Shown: positions 1 to 11,982, counted from the first letter of the stretch. The stretch is 64,000 nt of DNA from Thermothelomyces thermophilus ATCC 42464 (GCF_000226095.1 NC_016472.1:5332001-5396000), one strand, 5' to 3'. Notes: generated by a model not told the origin, from the sequence alone. Program-made: numbers and translations.

Positions 1-1514
1 AGAGTGTCCGCTTCTCCGAAGTTGTCTCCAAGAAGGATATCCCGCGCAGGTTACCTTCCAAGCTCGCGCGCCAAGAATCTTCCTACTACCGGGCTTTCAC
101 CGATTACTCTGTAAGGACTTGTGCCCCGGATGTCTTCATCCACCGCCATACGCGCTTCGAGGCCCTCCAGGCCCAGCGCGCCTGCCTCAGGGATGCTCAC
201 CGCAACCAATTGCTCGGCAAGTTCCAGCTGTCGGTGGTGCCCCAGTCGACAAAGAAGCGCATGAGCGCCAACGTTGTGCGTGGCGACGATGTAGTCGTCG
301 ATGATCCCGAGAAACTTCGCGCGGAGAAGGAAGCCGAGGCTCTCTCGCAGATGCGCATGGCTACCTGGCATGTCGCCGCCACCAAGCTCCTCAACGGCGG
401 CCGCCTGATCGCCGCCCCCGTGGGCAAGCGTCTGGGCCGCCAGAGCTACATGGCCACCCGCGCCGACGGCACCAGCCGTGACCGCGCGCGCATCCTCGAT
501 CTCGGAGGACAGGGCACCTGCGACTGGGCCTGGCACGCCGCTCTGCTGTATCCCAACACCGAGATCTATACCGTCACCACCAAGGCCATTCGTCAGCTCA
601 GCAACAGCAACATCCGCGGCCCGCCCAACCACCGCCAGGTCGCCGTCACCAGCCTTGCCAAACTCCCTTTTGCCGACAACCAGTTCGACCTCATCTCGGC
701 GCGCGAGCTGCACGCCGTGATCAAGCTCTTTGGCGAGCACGGTATCAACGAGTGGGATGCTTGCCTGCGCGAGTGCATGCGCGTTCTGAAGCCCGGCGGC
801 TACCTCGAGTTTACCCTTCTCGACGCCGATATCATGAACGCCGGGCCGCTCGGCAACGCAAAGGCCGTCGAATTTCACTTTGCCCTGCAGACGCTCGGCT
901 ACGACCCCAACCCAACCCGATCCTTCCTCGGCCGCCTCCATGCCGCGGGCTTCGACGAGATCCGTCGCGCGTGGGTGTGCCTGCCCGTCGGGCCGAAACA
1001 CCCCCCGCAGTCCGTCTTCACCACCGCTAGCAGAAACTCGACAACGTCCTCCTCCTCCTCCTCCTCCTCCTCCTCATCATCATCATCCGTCAAAGTGCAC
1101 CGTCTCGAAGCGATGGTCACCGGCTCGACCGACAACATCGCCGCCGTCACGGGCATCGCCGCGGGCTGGAGCTGGGAGCGGTGGCTGCTGCGCGCCGAGA
1201 TGGAGAGCGCCGCCGGCGAACTGCGCCTGGCCGACACCGTCACGCCCGGGACGGCCATGCGCGAGGCCGGCAAGATGATTGCCGACGTGCATTCCGTGGT
1301 CGAGGAAGGGCGGAAGATAGGGTCCTGCTTCAGGATGCTGAGGGGTTATGCGCGCAAGCCGGGGCCGGCGCCGGCGCCAAAGGCAACAACAACAGCAACA
1401 AGAACAACAACAAGAGCGACGAAGCGAGTGGAAATGGAAGAGGTCGCAGATTCCGGGTTTCTGGACCGGAGCGGATCCATTCGGATTTGCTTAGACACCG
1501 AGTCTTTAATGTGA
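1..1514 (+). CDS. UMTA/LaeA-type SAM-dependent methyltransferase (5' end outside window)
   Basis: The reading frame is open from base 3 to the TGA at 1512-1514, giving 503 visible residues; no start or splice acceptor is needed within the window, so the 5' end lies upstream. The middle has a class I methyltransferase fold: motif I RILDLGGQGTCDWAWHAA, then NTEIYTV after the second strand, LPFADNQFDLISAREL as the motif II region, and ECMRVLKPGGYLEFTLLD as motif III. This layout is typical of fungal TAM/UMTA methyltransferases, relatives of the secondary-metabolism regulator LaeA. The DLGGQGTC glycine motif is a variant of the usual DxGxGxG. A serine homopolymer from a TCC/TCA repeat interrupts the C-terminal part, and the tail is rich in threonine, alanine and lysine. 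Substrate is unknown. It converges on the zinc-finger gene that ends at 2443. Confidence 0.85.
   Translation, partial: SVRFSEVVSKKDIPRRLPSKLARQESSYYRAFTDYSVRTCAPDVFIHRHTRFEALQAQRACLRDAHRNQLLGKFQLSVVPQSTKKRMSANVVRGDDVVVDDPEKLRAEKEAEALSQMRMATWHVAATKLLNGGRLIAAPVGKRLGRQSYMATRADGTSRDRARILDLGGQGTCDWAWHAALLYPNTEIYTVTTKAIRQLSNSNIRGPPNHRQVAVTSLAKLPFADNQFDLISARELHAVIKLFGEHGINEWDACLRECMRVLKPGGYLEFTLLDADIMNAGPLGNAKAVEFHFALQTLGYDPNPTRSFLGRLHAAGFDEIRRAWVCLPVGPKHPPQSVFTTASRNSTTSSSSSSSSSSSSSSVKVHRLEAMVTGSTDNIAAVTGIAAGWSWERWLLRAEMESAAGELRLADTVTPGTAMREAGKMIADVHSVVEEGRKIGSCFRMLRGYARKPGPAPAPKATTTATRTTTRATKRVEMEEVADSGFLDRSGSIRICLDTESLM
1048..1087. repeat. (TCC)n/(TCA)n microsatellite inside the methyltransferase gene
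   Basis: About thirteen trinucleotide units in frame encode a run of serines after the catalytic domain. Being a pure triplet repeat, it can change length without breaking the frame. Confidence 0.9.
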
Positions 1515-2442
1515 AGATGCATACATGGTGCATACATGGTGGCGGAGATGGGGGGGTGTACAATGGCATATCCTAATTCTTCTCTTCTTTGTCTTGAGCG
1601 AGCACAAGTCATTCATGGGCCAGCTGTGGTTTTCTTTTTTTTCTTTTTTTTTTTTTTTTTTCAACTGTCACACACAACATTGGATAGCCATACACATCTC
1701 CCTGAAGTGTAGAAATAAAGGTTGATACCGCGAGACATCGCCCTCATAGCATTGCATTAACTGGTGTTGCGAGTTCTGCTGCACTCGGTCGTTGATACAA
1801 GGAGCTGTCAATGAGCCGCATTAATATCTTTTCAATTCTTTTCCCGTGCCTCTGTAGCCCCCCACCAAAAAAAAACAATGAAAGGCCATTCACAAAACCA
1901 GGCACAGACGTGCCAATCGGACAAGCGCAAGTGATTGCGCACAGCCCATCCATCGAGCAATCTACGTCAACTCCGGCCACCTTCCCCTCATATCCACCTC
2001 ATGATGGGAAAAAACATCATTACCTCCATCCCCAGACCCAAAAGACTAAACGCCCAGGTATATCCCCATTCATATGCGCACCTTCATCTTCATCCAAGTT
2101 CTGCGTCCTCTTAAATCTTTCTTAGTCCCATAAGTCAGACATGCTTAGGTCTGCATCTCCATGACATGCGAGGCTCAAGAACTCGGCAACAACAAGAGTA
2201 ACTAACACTACTCTGGATCATTCCGAAAAAAAAAAAAAGAAGTTAAAAATAAAAATATAAAAGGTGAAATAAACGAGGCAGTCCATGCATGCATGCTTGT
2301 TGTGCACGGCTGAAACGTAGGGAAACCAAAGTGAATAGAACTCGAAGGTCATTGATCATCAAGGCCCTGCCTCCTCGACTCTGCCCAGACCTATCAATCA
2401 AAGAAGCAAAATAACAGAGGGGCAATAGCCCGGGCGACGGCA
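1515..2442. other. Convergent intergenic region with homopolymer tracts
   Basis: No credible gene is seen. The stretch carries the 3' untranslated regions of the two converging genes. It contains a T-rich tract at about 1629-1661, an A tract at 1867-1874 and another at 2226-2239. The poly(T)/poly(A) tracts lie where transcripts from both sides would be expected to end. Confidence 0.6.
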
Positions 2443-5400
2443 TCATTGTGTGTCGGTATCCATGACATCTGGCGCCGGCGAGCCAAGTGTCACTTCGGGA
2501 CGCGGCAGCTGGTGGCGTTTGATTTCTGGCATGCCCCCATGGTTTGGAGGCGGCTGATCAGGTTCCTGCAACTGTGTATGGTTACCGCTCTCGCCTGCGC
2601 TGGAGCTCCGGGATCTTTCAAGATCCGTGGCTTCCTCCTCATCCCGACGAGAGACGGTGGTGGCAACGGCAACTTCGATCTCGGCTTTTGGTTCCGGCTC
2701 CGAGGATGTCGGCTCGAGGCTGATTTGCTGCTTCTCCTGTGTGTTGGAAGAAGCGGAGCGGAGGGGTGGGATTGTTGAGTTTGAGACTCGTCGCTCAGAA
2801 CGCTGTTCTTCTGGGCGTTGTTGCTGTTGCTGCCGGTCTTGTCGGTCGATTTGCATCGCGTCCTTGTCGCTCAGAAAGACACCAAGGTACTCCGGTTGTT
2901 GCTGGGTCATGCTGTGCTCGCGGTCCATGGCGTGTGCTCTCCTCATGCCGACATCCTCGTGGCGCTCCCGCGAGTTCATGGGCTTTTGGGAGTCCCGCGT
3001 TTCTAACTCCATGTCAAGCTCTTTGCCCTTCTCGGTGCTCGCAGTCGTCGGGGTCCTCGTAGAGTCCTTCCTGGTCATAGAGCTGCCACTGCCGCTGCCG
3101 GCTGTCTGGGGGGTGGAGGGAACGATAACATTCAGCACGCAGTCGTCCAAATGTTCGTAAAACTCCTGTGCCGTGCCAAACTGGCTCTGGCAAATGTTGC
3201 ACTTTGCACCGGTGCCTCCAGCTCGTCCGGCGCCCGACGGCAACACCATCTTCCTACTGTTGGGCGGAGTCTGTTCGACGTTATGCACAGCCGTCAAGTG
3301 GCGCTTGAATACGTCCGCTCGATTGAACGCCTTCTCATACGCGGTTCCGGCTCCCGGGCAAAACGGACACACCATGGTTCCCTTATAGTGCGTCAAGGCA
3401 TGCCGGTTCTTGTCATACTTGCGCGCGAATCCCTTGATGTGATATTCGCACGTTTCTATCGGACACTTCTCGGGCCGCTCTTCCATGTGGGTTAGCATGT
3501 GGGCCGCTAGATCCTTGAAGACTCGGCCGCATTCCGGGTGGGGGCAACGGCTGCGAGCGGAGGAGGATGAGGAAGATGGCGGCACATGGGGCGGCTCGTC
3601 GGCCTTGAGAGTCGAAGTAGGTGCTATAAACGCTCCCTGGGAACTATGCATCATTATCGGCGGAAGGCTAACAGAATTCACTCGGTCGACGGAAGGTGCC
3701 AATAGTGGCGGGCCCTGTGTCTGTTGCGGTGCGGCGGGGGCTGGTGCGAGACGTGGGACTTCCGGGACGGGAGACCGTCGGTGCGGTGGCGCGACGAGTT
3801 CGTGGACGGCCTTGTAGTCTTGTGCTTCGTCGTCGCCGCTCGAGCCATCGTCTTGATCTTGCACGTCGATCGACTGCCGCACCTCCCGCATCCAATCCTT
3901 CAGGATGGACATAGGAGGCCAATCTCCGCTCGCCTTGCCGCCACGGTGAGGGTTGAAGTGGGCTCTTCGGAGATGTGCTGCCGCGTTATAGTAAGCCCCG
4001 TACCGCTTCTGGGTGACGCATGCCTTGCACTTTGCCAACGGTATAACCGGCTGCGGCGAGCCGGAGAGATCCGGCGGTTGCGTGCATACCCATCTCTTGA
4101 CCAAAGCGGCATGTTTCGCATCGTTGTGTCTCCTCAGCTCATGCTCGCCACGGAACCCTTCCGGATACTCGTTACACTTGGTGCAGTAGACTCGCCTCAG
4201 TGGCGGTCGTTGGTAGGAGGCCCGCATTCTCGGTGTGGGGACCGGGGACGTCAGCACACGGCTAGGTTGTCTGCTGGAAGTCGGGCTCTCGGCAACTGTA
4301 TGTCGCCTCCCTGGATCTATGGTTTGCGGCGACGCGAGCATCCTTTCGGGCTCTCCCTTGAAGACGTACACCTCCCTATCTGGTTGGCCCGGGGGCACTG
4401 CGCCCCAGCTAGTGATGAGTGGCCGCATGTCGGGCAGCGGTTTCCTGGGTTCCTCGGCCGTCCTGGTGATTGGAGGGAGGACAAACGATCCCTGCCTCGC
4501 TGGCGGCCGTGGCTTGATGAAACCGTGATAGTAGATGGCCTCCGTCTCCCCGCCGCCGAGGAGCATGAGAAAGTCCTTGGATGATGCGATTCCACGCTCG
4601 GCCCATGCGCTCCTCCCGAGAAATATCCCCACAGAGAGGAGCAGCTCACGATCATCGTGGCCGAGCTCCATATCCTGACCATCTAGCAGCATCGGCGTGC
4701 ACCACGCAAAGACGCTCACGAGAGCCTTATAGACGGCGTGCATGGCTTGTATATTTGCATGAGAGGGCGAGTTGAAGCGGAGATGCGCGGCCCTGTCAAC
4801 GAGAATGGTCTTCACTACACTGAAAATGCAGAGGGCAAAGAAGCCAGCCAGCCAATGCTTCGGGCCGAGCGTGCCGGGCCGCGCCAGGAGGCTGTCAAAC
4901 GACTGCAGAAACTGGACCATGCAGTTGTAGAGCACATGAAAACGCCCGTATGAGTCGGCATCGTCGAAAATCACATGAGGGGCGGAGCTATTTGGCTCAG
5001 GTTGGATGGCGGGATCGGCTTGTTGGAAGTCGTAGAAGAGCGTTTCTCGAAGCAACAGCTTGGCGCGGTACAGGACCGGGAAGCTGGCGAGTTCGGACTC
5101 CCGGCTGTCGGAAAGCAAACCGGTAATCTTCAAAAGCTGCCAGAAGCTGTACATGGTCTGCTTCATGTTCCAACTAGCTGCAAGGACATTGAGTGTCGGC
5201 GGTGGTCTTTCAATAGCATCTTTGCGAAAGGAGGCCCGGCTCGGGTTGGATGGCGGCAGCGTAGCAAGGTCTTCAGTCCACCAGAACCCGTCGTCGAAGT
5301 CTAGATGGGTCTTGACCATTCTCGAGATCTCTGGCGGAACAATAAATGCCCTCTCCAAGAAATCGTTCACATTGCGACGGACGGCGAGGGGCGACGTCAT

Positions 5401-6933
5401 GGGCGTCTGGGCGCGGCGAGGAGCCATAAAGGCTGGGTGGGACCTGGTCAGCAAGAACGGACGGGATCGCTGAAGGGACAGGGACGTTTACCGGGAAGCA
5501 TGATATCAGCAAAGGCGGTGAGGGGACCGCGCTGGCAACCAAGGGTGTCCCAAAAGTCATTGCCGGGGGAGGTTGCGGGATCGGGACAGAGTCTACAGGG
5601 GTCGTTGGAGTCGCACTACGAGTGTCAGCGGGGAGGGAATGGAATACTTGAGACTGCCAGATCTCCTACTCACTGGTCTCTGCAGTACCCTGCAGCGCAG
5701 ACAAGGGCCGATCTCGTGGAGGAGGCGGAGTTCCCCGATGGACTCGAGGCGAGGCTGTCCCACGCGACTCCGCTTCAGGGGCGGCAAGAGCGGGTCGACC
5801 TCTGAATCAACCGATCCACGGGGCTTAGGGGGATGTTCGGGAACAAATGAGGAATTCCTCAGCGAGTCTCGATGGTCCTTGACGTGGCCGCCGGTGGCCA
5901 AGGGGGCCAGCTGGAGACTTGCAGCTGGGCGGGGGAGGTAAAGAGGGGGCGAGGTCGTCGGTTTGCTATAGTCGGCGCCATACGTTCGGCTCGAGTGCTC
6001 GCTGAAGGATAACGGCGGCGTGCCTCCGACGGAGAGCCCCGAGTCCCTCTTACGGGGCATGACATGCTCCTTGGAGTGCTGGTCCCTGTCGTCTCGATGG
6101 GGATAGCCGTAGATGTAGTGCATGCACCGGTCATCCCAACACTTGAACGAGTGATTGTTACGGAACCCAAGCGGTAGACTGTCTTTCAACCGCAACGCCC
6201 GGATGACTGGGTCATACTGTGCAAAATTTCTGTCCAGCCAAGCAGCATATCCTTCAGGAGCCTGATCTCGGTGGTAGTGGTGTTTCAAGGGTTCGAGGAA
6301 CCTGGGGTCTTGGAGGTCGATGCCTATCAAACGGGAGAGCATGAGACGGGGTGGTACAGTGAGCAGGGAGCGAGGCTTGCGGCTTACCTTGCTCAAGGCA
6401 GGCCACCTCGATGCACTCGCACTGATACTGCAGCATCCTTGCCTCCTCAATCTCCGACAGCGGGGTGATGCTGCCGGATATGTCTAGGTTTAATAAGATT
6501 AGACCGAGCGGGACCAAGCAAGAGGGGGTTAGAAGAAGGAGACGGCGCGAGAAGCGAAGGGGACAAAGACTTGAAGGAAAAACTCGGGCGGCTCACGGTT
6601 GTCGTCAGCGTATGCGCGCAGCACGCGAAGTTTGTGACGGAGCATTTCGAGCTCCAGCTTGACGTTGGGCCCATACTTTTGGGGCAGGAGGGCAGCCAGT
6701 CTCGCCTGGATCTCGGCTTGCTGATCCAGCAATTGCTTAATGGTGGGCTCGAGAGCCGGGTCATACTGCTGGGACAGGGTGGTGGGGGTCGGCGGCGGCG
6801 GGGCATTGGAGCTGACGGGCGCGGTCGCGACCGGAGAAGGCGCCGTTAACGGATCGCGGTCCGGCTGAGAGGACAGGGCTGGCATGTGAGGCGGCAGCGG
6901 CAGGGCCGGCGGCGCGAGGTTCTCGGCAGCCAT
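2443..6933 (-). CDS. Large zinc-finger protein: Zn2Cys6-like cluster plus several C2H2 fingers
   Basis: Five exons, read on the minus strand: 6933-6597, 6483-6388, 6323-5674, 5615-5492, 5432-2443 (1398 aa). Each intron (113, 64, 58 and 59 nt) has GT..AG ends and the phases agree. The N-terminus is proline-rich and followed by a coiled-coil-like segment (LEPTIKQLLDQQAEIQARLA). A first C2H2-like finger is C206-x4-C211-x15-H227-x3-H231. Residues 352-388 form C-x2-C-x6-C-x5-C-x2-C-x16-C, whose first five cysteines match the Zn2Cys6 spacing exactly; this cluster is split by an intron. More C2H2-type fingers lie near 819-870, 1032-1110 and 1147. The C-terminus is glutamine- and acid-rich. Similar fungal proteins are known but not characterised; a nuclear DNA-binding role is inferred. 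The ATG at 6933 is the first of the open frame. Confidence 0.85.
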
Positions 6934-7807
6934 GGCGACCTAGCGTCGCCCCCGGAGACGGGGAGGCGTGGCGGTAGACCGACCGGTAGGAAGACCGCGG
7001 GCGCCGACTCGGGCGCGGGTGCAAGTGCAGGTGCGAGTGCAGGTGCGAGTGCGGTGGCGAAGGCGAGGGCGAGTGCGGGAACAAGTGTCCGGGGGTGGGC
7101 AAGGGCGCGGCCCGGCGTGGCCCGGCACGGCACGGCGGCAGCACGAGATCGGGATCGGCCTTGATCTCAGCCTCCGACCGTGAATAACGGGCCCAAACCC
7201 GGTCGTGCGTGCTCGCCGGCTATGCGCTCGGCTGTCGGAGGCTCGCGGCGGGCGCGGGGACGGGGACGCGGACGTGGCGGCTTGCTCCCCCACCAACCAG
7301 GCTCCAAGAGATTTTCCTTTCTTTTCTTCCGCGCATCAACGACAGGGACGATCTCGGGCCAGCAGGCACGACATGGTAAGGGCGCGCAACTCAAAAGTTG
7401 GAGGGGGTTTTGCAGCGCCGAAATGTATCACAAGGCCATAGTGCGGGGCTACGAAGGGACGGTTGTTCGCAGCTCGATCTTGAGAAAGGGCTAGCTCAAA
7501 CGGACCTGGAGCGAGCGTTGGAGCGGTCCGAAGGCCATGAAGGTGTGAGCAGCGACGAGAGTGTCTGGCGTCGATTTCTGGGGCAGTGGACTGCGCTCCT
7601 CACTTTTTGGGGAATTATTCGACGGCCAAAGGGTCAATTGGAGAAGAGTGGGGCACTACCTACCGAGACCACAGGACTTGCAAGGCCTGTGGGGACGGAA
7701 GGCGTGAGAGCGCGAGGCGGCAGGAGCCCCATCCGCCCCATGTGCCAAAAAGGTGTCGAGCTCAGGTCCGGCCACCGCCCGGGAAGTGACCTAGACCAAC
7801 GACAGAG

Positions 7808-7849
7808 TATGTATGTACATACATGTATGTACATATATACATACATACA
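7808..7849. repeat. Palindromic TATG/CATA repeat
   Basis: A run built from TATG and CATA units contains the perfect 12-base palindrome GTATGTACATAC at 7810-7821. The same palindrome recurs at 49764-49775 and 60991-61002. Confidence 0.7.
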
Positions 7850-8415
7850 GTACCTACCTGAGCCCACACCGCACCTGCCCATTTTTCCGCGTTGACTGGG
7901 ATTCAACAATGGCAAGCTCCCCCCAGCCTACACAGGAGGTTCAGGGATGTATGTACTATATGGAGGAAACTAATACCCAGGCTGCCAGGTAACCTGGAAG
8001 GCACTACTGCACTACCTGACCTACTCACTCGGTGCACGCAGCGAACTAGTGCAGCCGCGCTTGCTGTTCCCGCCTGAATTACAGTAGTAGTTTGTGATTC
8101 CCGTCCCTTTCTGGGAAAGTTGCCTCTGTCCAAGATGCTTCGCACCCTCCCACTACACTGCGCTGCACCACCCCCCGCACTCCCCACGGCACCACGCAAC
8201 CTGACTCGCAGCCCTCCTCCTCCCGCGGCGCATCGAGACATCTGCTGAACAATTGAAAATGGCCGTCCGTGGCGCCCCACAATTCTGGATGAGGCAGAAT
8301 TCTGCACTTTACCAAGACAGGCTTAGCGCAATGCCCTAGGCCGGCAGGGTCTCGAAGACCGTTGGAAAGTGGAACTTGGCCGGGCCGCTGTGAATGAGTG
8401 ACGAAACCAGCGCGT

Positions 8416-8436
8416 GTACGGATTACACTACGGAGT
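8416..8436. repeat. Dispersed word GTACGGATTAC joined to CTACGGAGT
   Basis: One member of the recurring intergenic word family. GTACGGATTAC is followed immediately by ACTACGGAGT, so a GGATTAC and a CGGAGT half stand side by side, as in the composites at 13443 and 16832 but in the other order. Confidence 0.7.
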
Positions 8437-10608
8437 TCAGTGGTTGGATGGAGGGCGGCTGCAACGAGGGCGTCCCACATCCTTTATTCTTATGATTCCT
8501 TTGACATAGTCCTCCGCGGCTCCGTATCTCTTGTCAACCCGCTTGACCGCTCGACTCCTTTCTGTCCCCCATCTTTTGATTTCGCCATCGATAACCGCCG
8601 CCGAAAAAGCGTATTCTCTGGTCCGAAACCATCATGACATGCTTCGTTCCCGCATCGCAAACGGGCCGTAAACCCGGCGGTACCTCCGCTCAACGGGCAT
8701 GGGTATAACCAGCTCGGACCGGCCGGGGGCAAAGAGCTGCCGTCATCACGACCAGGAGGATGCAACCTTCACCTCACAAGCAGCTCGGACGACCCAGCTG
8801 TGCTTCTTGATCTGCGGGCTGGGCTGCAGTCAGTCAGTCCCCAGCCCCGGGCCAGCAAGCCAGGCTCTATCTCTGCCGACAGGCGATAACTATAATTGTA
8901 ACCGGATGCACCGCTTGCGCATTTGCTCTCACCGTCTCCTCAGTCATCAAGGGCGTACGCCGATCAGCCAGCAGCTCATTCGCTCCTGGGGCCATACTTG
9001 GTATTGCTGCGGGGACTGATAGTGAAACGAAACCACGGCATCCCGCTTCATCAGAGAGTCAAGCTCCGCCGTAATCCCGTCTCGGTCTTGGTATCCTCCC
9101 CTGCCATCAAAGGCCTTTTTGTTGGGTCTCTCGACTCCAGGCTCGGACCAAGCCGTTGGGGGCCGACAATTGGTCATGATCTTGCGCGACCCGCTTTCGC
9201 GACGACGTCGTTCATGCATGCTCTTGGTCTCGGTGCCCTGGACGTGGACTCCACGCCTTTTCAACGGCGCAACGTCGGGCGTAAACCGTGATTGGGGGTA
9301 CCCACTTGCTCTCCCCGCCCCGCGTCTTCAGCCTGGCGTTTGCAGCTCCTGCGGCTCGGAGTGACCCGCATGTGTACGACCAACTCCCATTCCCCGAGCA
9401 CGGCATGGATAAACACCGGCCAACGGGGCCGCATGAGGAGCAGGTGTCCGGGTGAGATCTCGTTGCGAATATACCACGGTCAAACATGCTTGACTAAACC
9501 AGCCCGCCCAGTTTCAAGCAACTGGGGACGTGCCTGATGCTCGTGGCTGGCCAATGTCTGACAACCTTTAGGGCGCTGGCTTGACAGGTCCAATTGCGCA
9601 AACTTGTTGTTGGAGAGAGGTTGCCTCACAGAAACTGGTTACCCCTCTTCTGCAACTGCTGCCGGGAATTGTCGCAATCAATGTGACTGGAAGCTTGCAG
9701 GTCGGTGTCACCGGCGCCCATCTTCCAGATCAGCAACTGACAGGTGGGGATCAGCGACCCAAGGACGCGACTCTAGCTTAGTATACATCTGCACAAGCTC
9801 TTGTTGACGAGCTGCACATCAAGAGAGGGAGCCAATGTGCTCCGTCGCTCCGACTTGGGAAGGCGCTTGTCCAAAATCCCACCTCATCTCACTCAAGAAA
9901 CCACGCACGGCCCCTCGGTTGATGGCGCACGAGGGGGCGCTCGCAAATCGCAGACAGCGGCCACCCTCCATCACAACCAGCCGGCTTTGGCGCGTTATCA
10001 GCTCTCCATCTTGATGCTCAGTGGTCGGGTCAGGTGCGGGAAACAATTTAACCCTTGCCCTCCCGGCCACCCCTCATAGCTCGGACTTGCGCGGCCCAAT
10101 GAGCCTTGCGGCTCGGGCACTCTCGTCTGGCTGATTGGGCGCGCAGACAGCCCATCTGCTTTGGGATAAGACTAGGCCGCCTTGCTCCTCAGCTCTGTTC
10201 AGCCGGTTCGCCCTGTCCTCTTCTTTCGAGCACTCGCAGTTATAATCCCCCGTCCAGATGACGTAAAGGTTGAAAGTCTTGACGTTCTCGTGCGCCATGC
10301 CTGTTGTCAGTTTCCATATAACCTCGCAAAATTTTTGGTTTCCTGTGGCTTGTACCTCCCTCTATTGCAGCATCCTACTCCCTCTAGTTGTTGTGGCGCT
10401 CTTGCCTTGGCGATGCTACTTACGCCAAGTGTAGTCTGAAAAGGGAGGAGGGGGGGAAAGGGAAAAGGGTTTGGGCGTTCTGGAACCAAACTAGCTCTCA
10501 TCGCCGGTTAGGCAGCGGTACCTCCTCTCTGCAAGAAGCCCTGTACATACGTGTACGTGGTCATTCACACTTTGGATACACCTATCTGTCCTATCAGTGG
10601 AATGAACA

Positions 10609-10616
10609 TATATAAG
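10609..10616 (+). promoter_or_regulatory. Possible TATA box
   Basis: TATATAAG lies 74 bases before the ATG at 10690. The position suits a core promoter for the small membrane-protein gene and gives mild support for that gene. Confidence 0.35.
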
Positions 10617-10689
10617 CGAGCCGTCTAGTTAGCTTCGTGCAAGTGAAGGCGAGTATACATGAACCAGGAATCTCAGTGTACGGCGACAA

Positions 10690-11537
10690 ATGCTTGCCAG
10701 CATGTCGTTCCCTGCGCCCTCTCTCGTCCATCATAGCCTGCCGGTGGTTGTCATGGCCGTCCTTCTTGTCTGGGCTGCTCTAGTGCTTGTGCCCCGCTGG
10801 CGCAGGACAGATCCAGCGAGTATGTGCCTACGTTCCTCAGCTGCTCCTTTCTCCTCTGTCGCCCTTAGTATCGTTGATCTCCTTCCTGCCCCTGCTTGCT
10901 TCTGCCTCGTCTCTCTTATGCATTTGAAGGCTCCCATGTTTCCGCTTTTCTCTTTGTCCTTCCTGTTCGCCCTCGTACCACCATCGCAGGAGACTCGGCT
11001 ACTGACACTTTCCTAGCACGCAGCGTGACGCTGAAGCCGCCCTTAGCAACCGATCTTGTCGTCTTCTCAGGACCACAAGGCCTGCCCGAGATCACGACCG
11101 CAGCGGCGGCCACCCAACCGATCCCCATTCCCACTCGCAACCCCCACGCCCGCGACCGCACTCATGCTACCAACGACACCAGACACAGTCACTCCACCAC
11201 CTCGGCCGTCAGCTTCGGCTCCTCCTCGCCCCCAGACTCCACCCGAACTCAAGTCACCGACCCCGAGTCCGACCCAAACACCACCACGGGCACGGCCATC
11301 TCGGTCTTCCCTTGGCGCTCTCCGCCCTACAGCCTCGCTCTGCTCCCACAGCACCATCGCCTCCGCCGCCCCCGCCGCCCCCGCCGCCGACACCTCGTCC
11401 GGCGGCGTTCAGGCACTCCGGCGGCGGCAGAACACTCTGCGCCCGGAGCTGTGCTTGCCAACAAATCCTATAACGACGACCGCGAGGGCAACGACGCCGG
11501 CTCCGGCGACTCGGTATTCGCCCAGAAAGGATCGTCG

Positions 11538-11569
<32 letters not shown>

Positions 11570-11720
11570 GGCGGCGGCGGCGGCCGCCGCGGCGACCGTG
11601 TGGTCAGGGAGCGGAAGTGGGAGTGGAAGTCCTGACGGTGACGGTGACGGGTCGGCTGGCGGTGGCAGGGGTTCCTATTCCGAGCAGGTGCTGCTTGTCG
11701 GGGTAGGCGGCCAGTTCTAG
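10690..11720 (+). CDS. Putative membrane-anchored low-complexity protein
   Basis: I do not recognise this protein. The model joins 10690-10819 to 11017-11720 (277 aa). The donor is GTATGT; the acceptor TTTCCTAG has a CTGAC branch site nine bases before it and keeps the frame. A nearer acceptor at 10989 would also be in frame and would add nine residues. Residues about 16-34 (LPVVVMAVLLVWAALVLV) form one hydrophobic segment followed by basic residues, suggesting a signal anchor. The rest is rich in Thr, Ser, Pro and Arg, with Ser and Ala homopolymers from a TCA/GCG repeat, then Gly/Ser repeats and the end EQVLLVGVGGQF. A second frame over 11056-11706 is equally open, so the frame of the low-complexity half is not certain. 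A TATA-like box lies upstream. Confidence 0.45.
11534..11570. repeat. (TCA)n microsatellite
   Basis: About twelve TCA units run into GCG units. In the preferred frame they encode Ser then Ala homopolymers; in the competing frame they would encode His and Arg. Confidence 0.85.
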
Positions 11721-11982
11721 CCCTAGCGGGCCCTCCCGCACACTTTTTTCCCCTACCTTTGCCTCTCGCCGGATGAAGTCGTGGTCTATTTTGACCTGAC
11801 TTGGTGGCAGCTGGAAAGCATTTGAGCTGTGCAGCGGCGAGGAGGGGGGGTGGTGGTGGTGGTGGTGATGTTGGCGCCGGTTGTGGTGGTCGCGGCGGCG
11901 GCGTTGAGGTAGGAGTCGGGGCTGCGGACGTTGTGGTCACCGAGAGACGATTACCAGAGGGAAAAAGAGAGAAGAGAGAAAG

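Larger units (their letters stand above)
6934..10608. other. Gene-poor region upstream of the zinc-finger gene
   Basis: Open frames here are short, overlapping and without domain-like composition. The first 300 bases have a GC-rich repetitive stretch (GTGCAAGTGCAGGTGCGAGT-type units at 7015-7055), which could be leader of the gene at 6933. A TATG/CATA palindromic repeat sits at 7808-7849 and a GTACGGATTAC copy at 8416-8436. A pyrimidine-rich, promoter-like stretch at 8480-8600 precedes only a 24-codon open frame at 8634. I see no supported gene. Confidence 0.5.

Noticed and set aside
8634-8708. A 24-codon open frame after a promoter-like pyrimidine stretch
   Set aside because: Too short to support, with no conserved residue pattern and no convincing downstream exon; it could be an upstream frame or chance.
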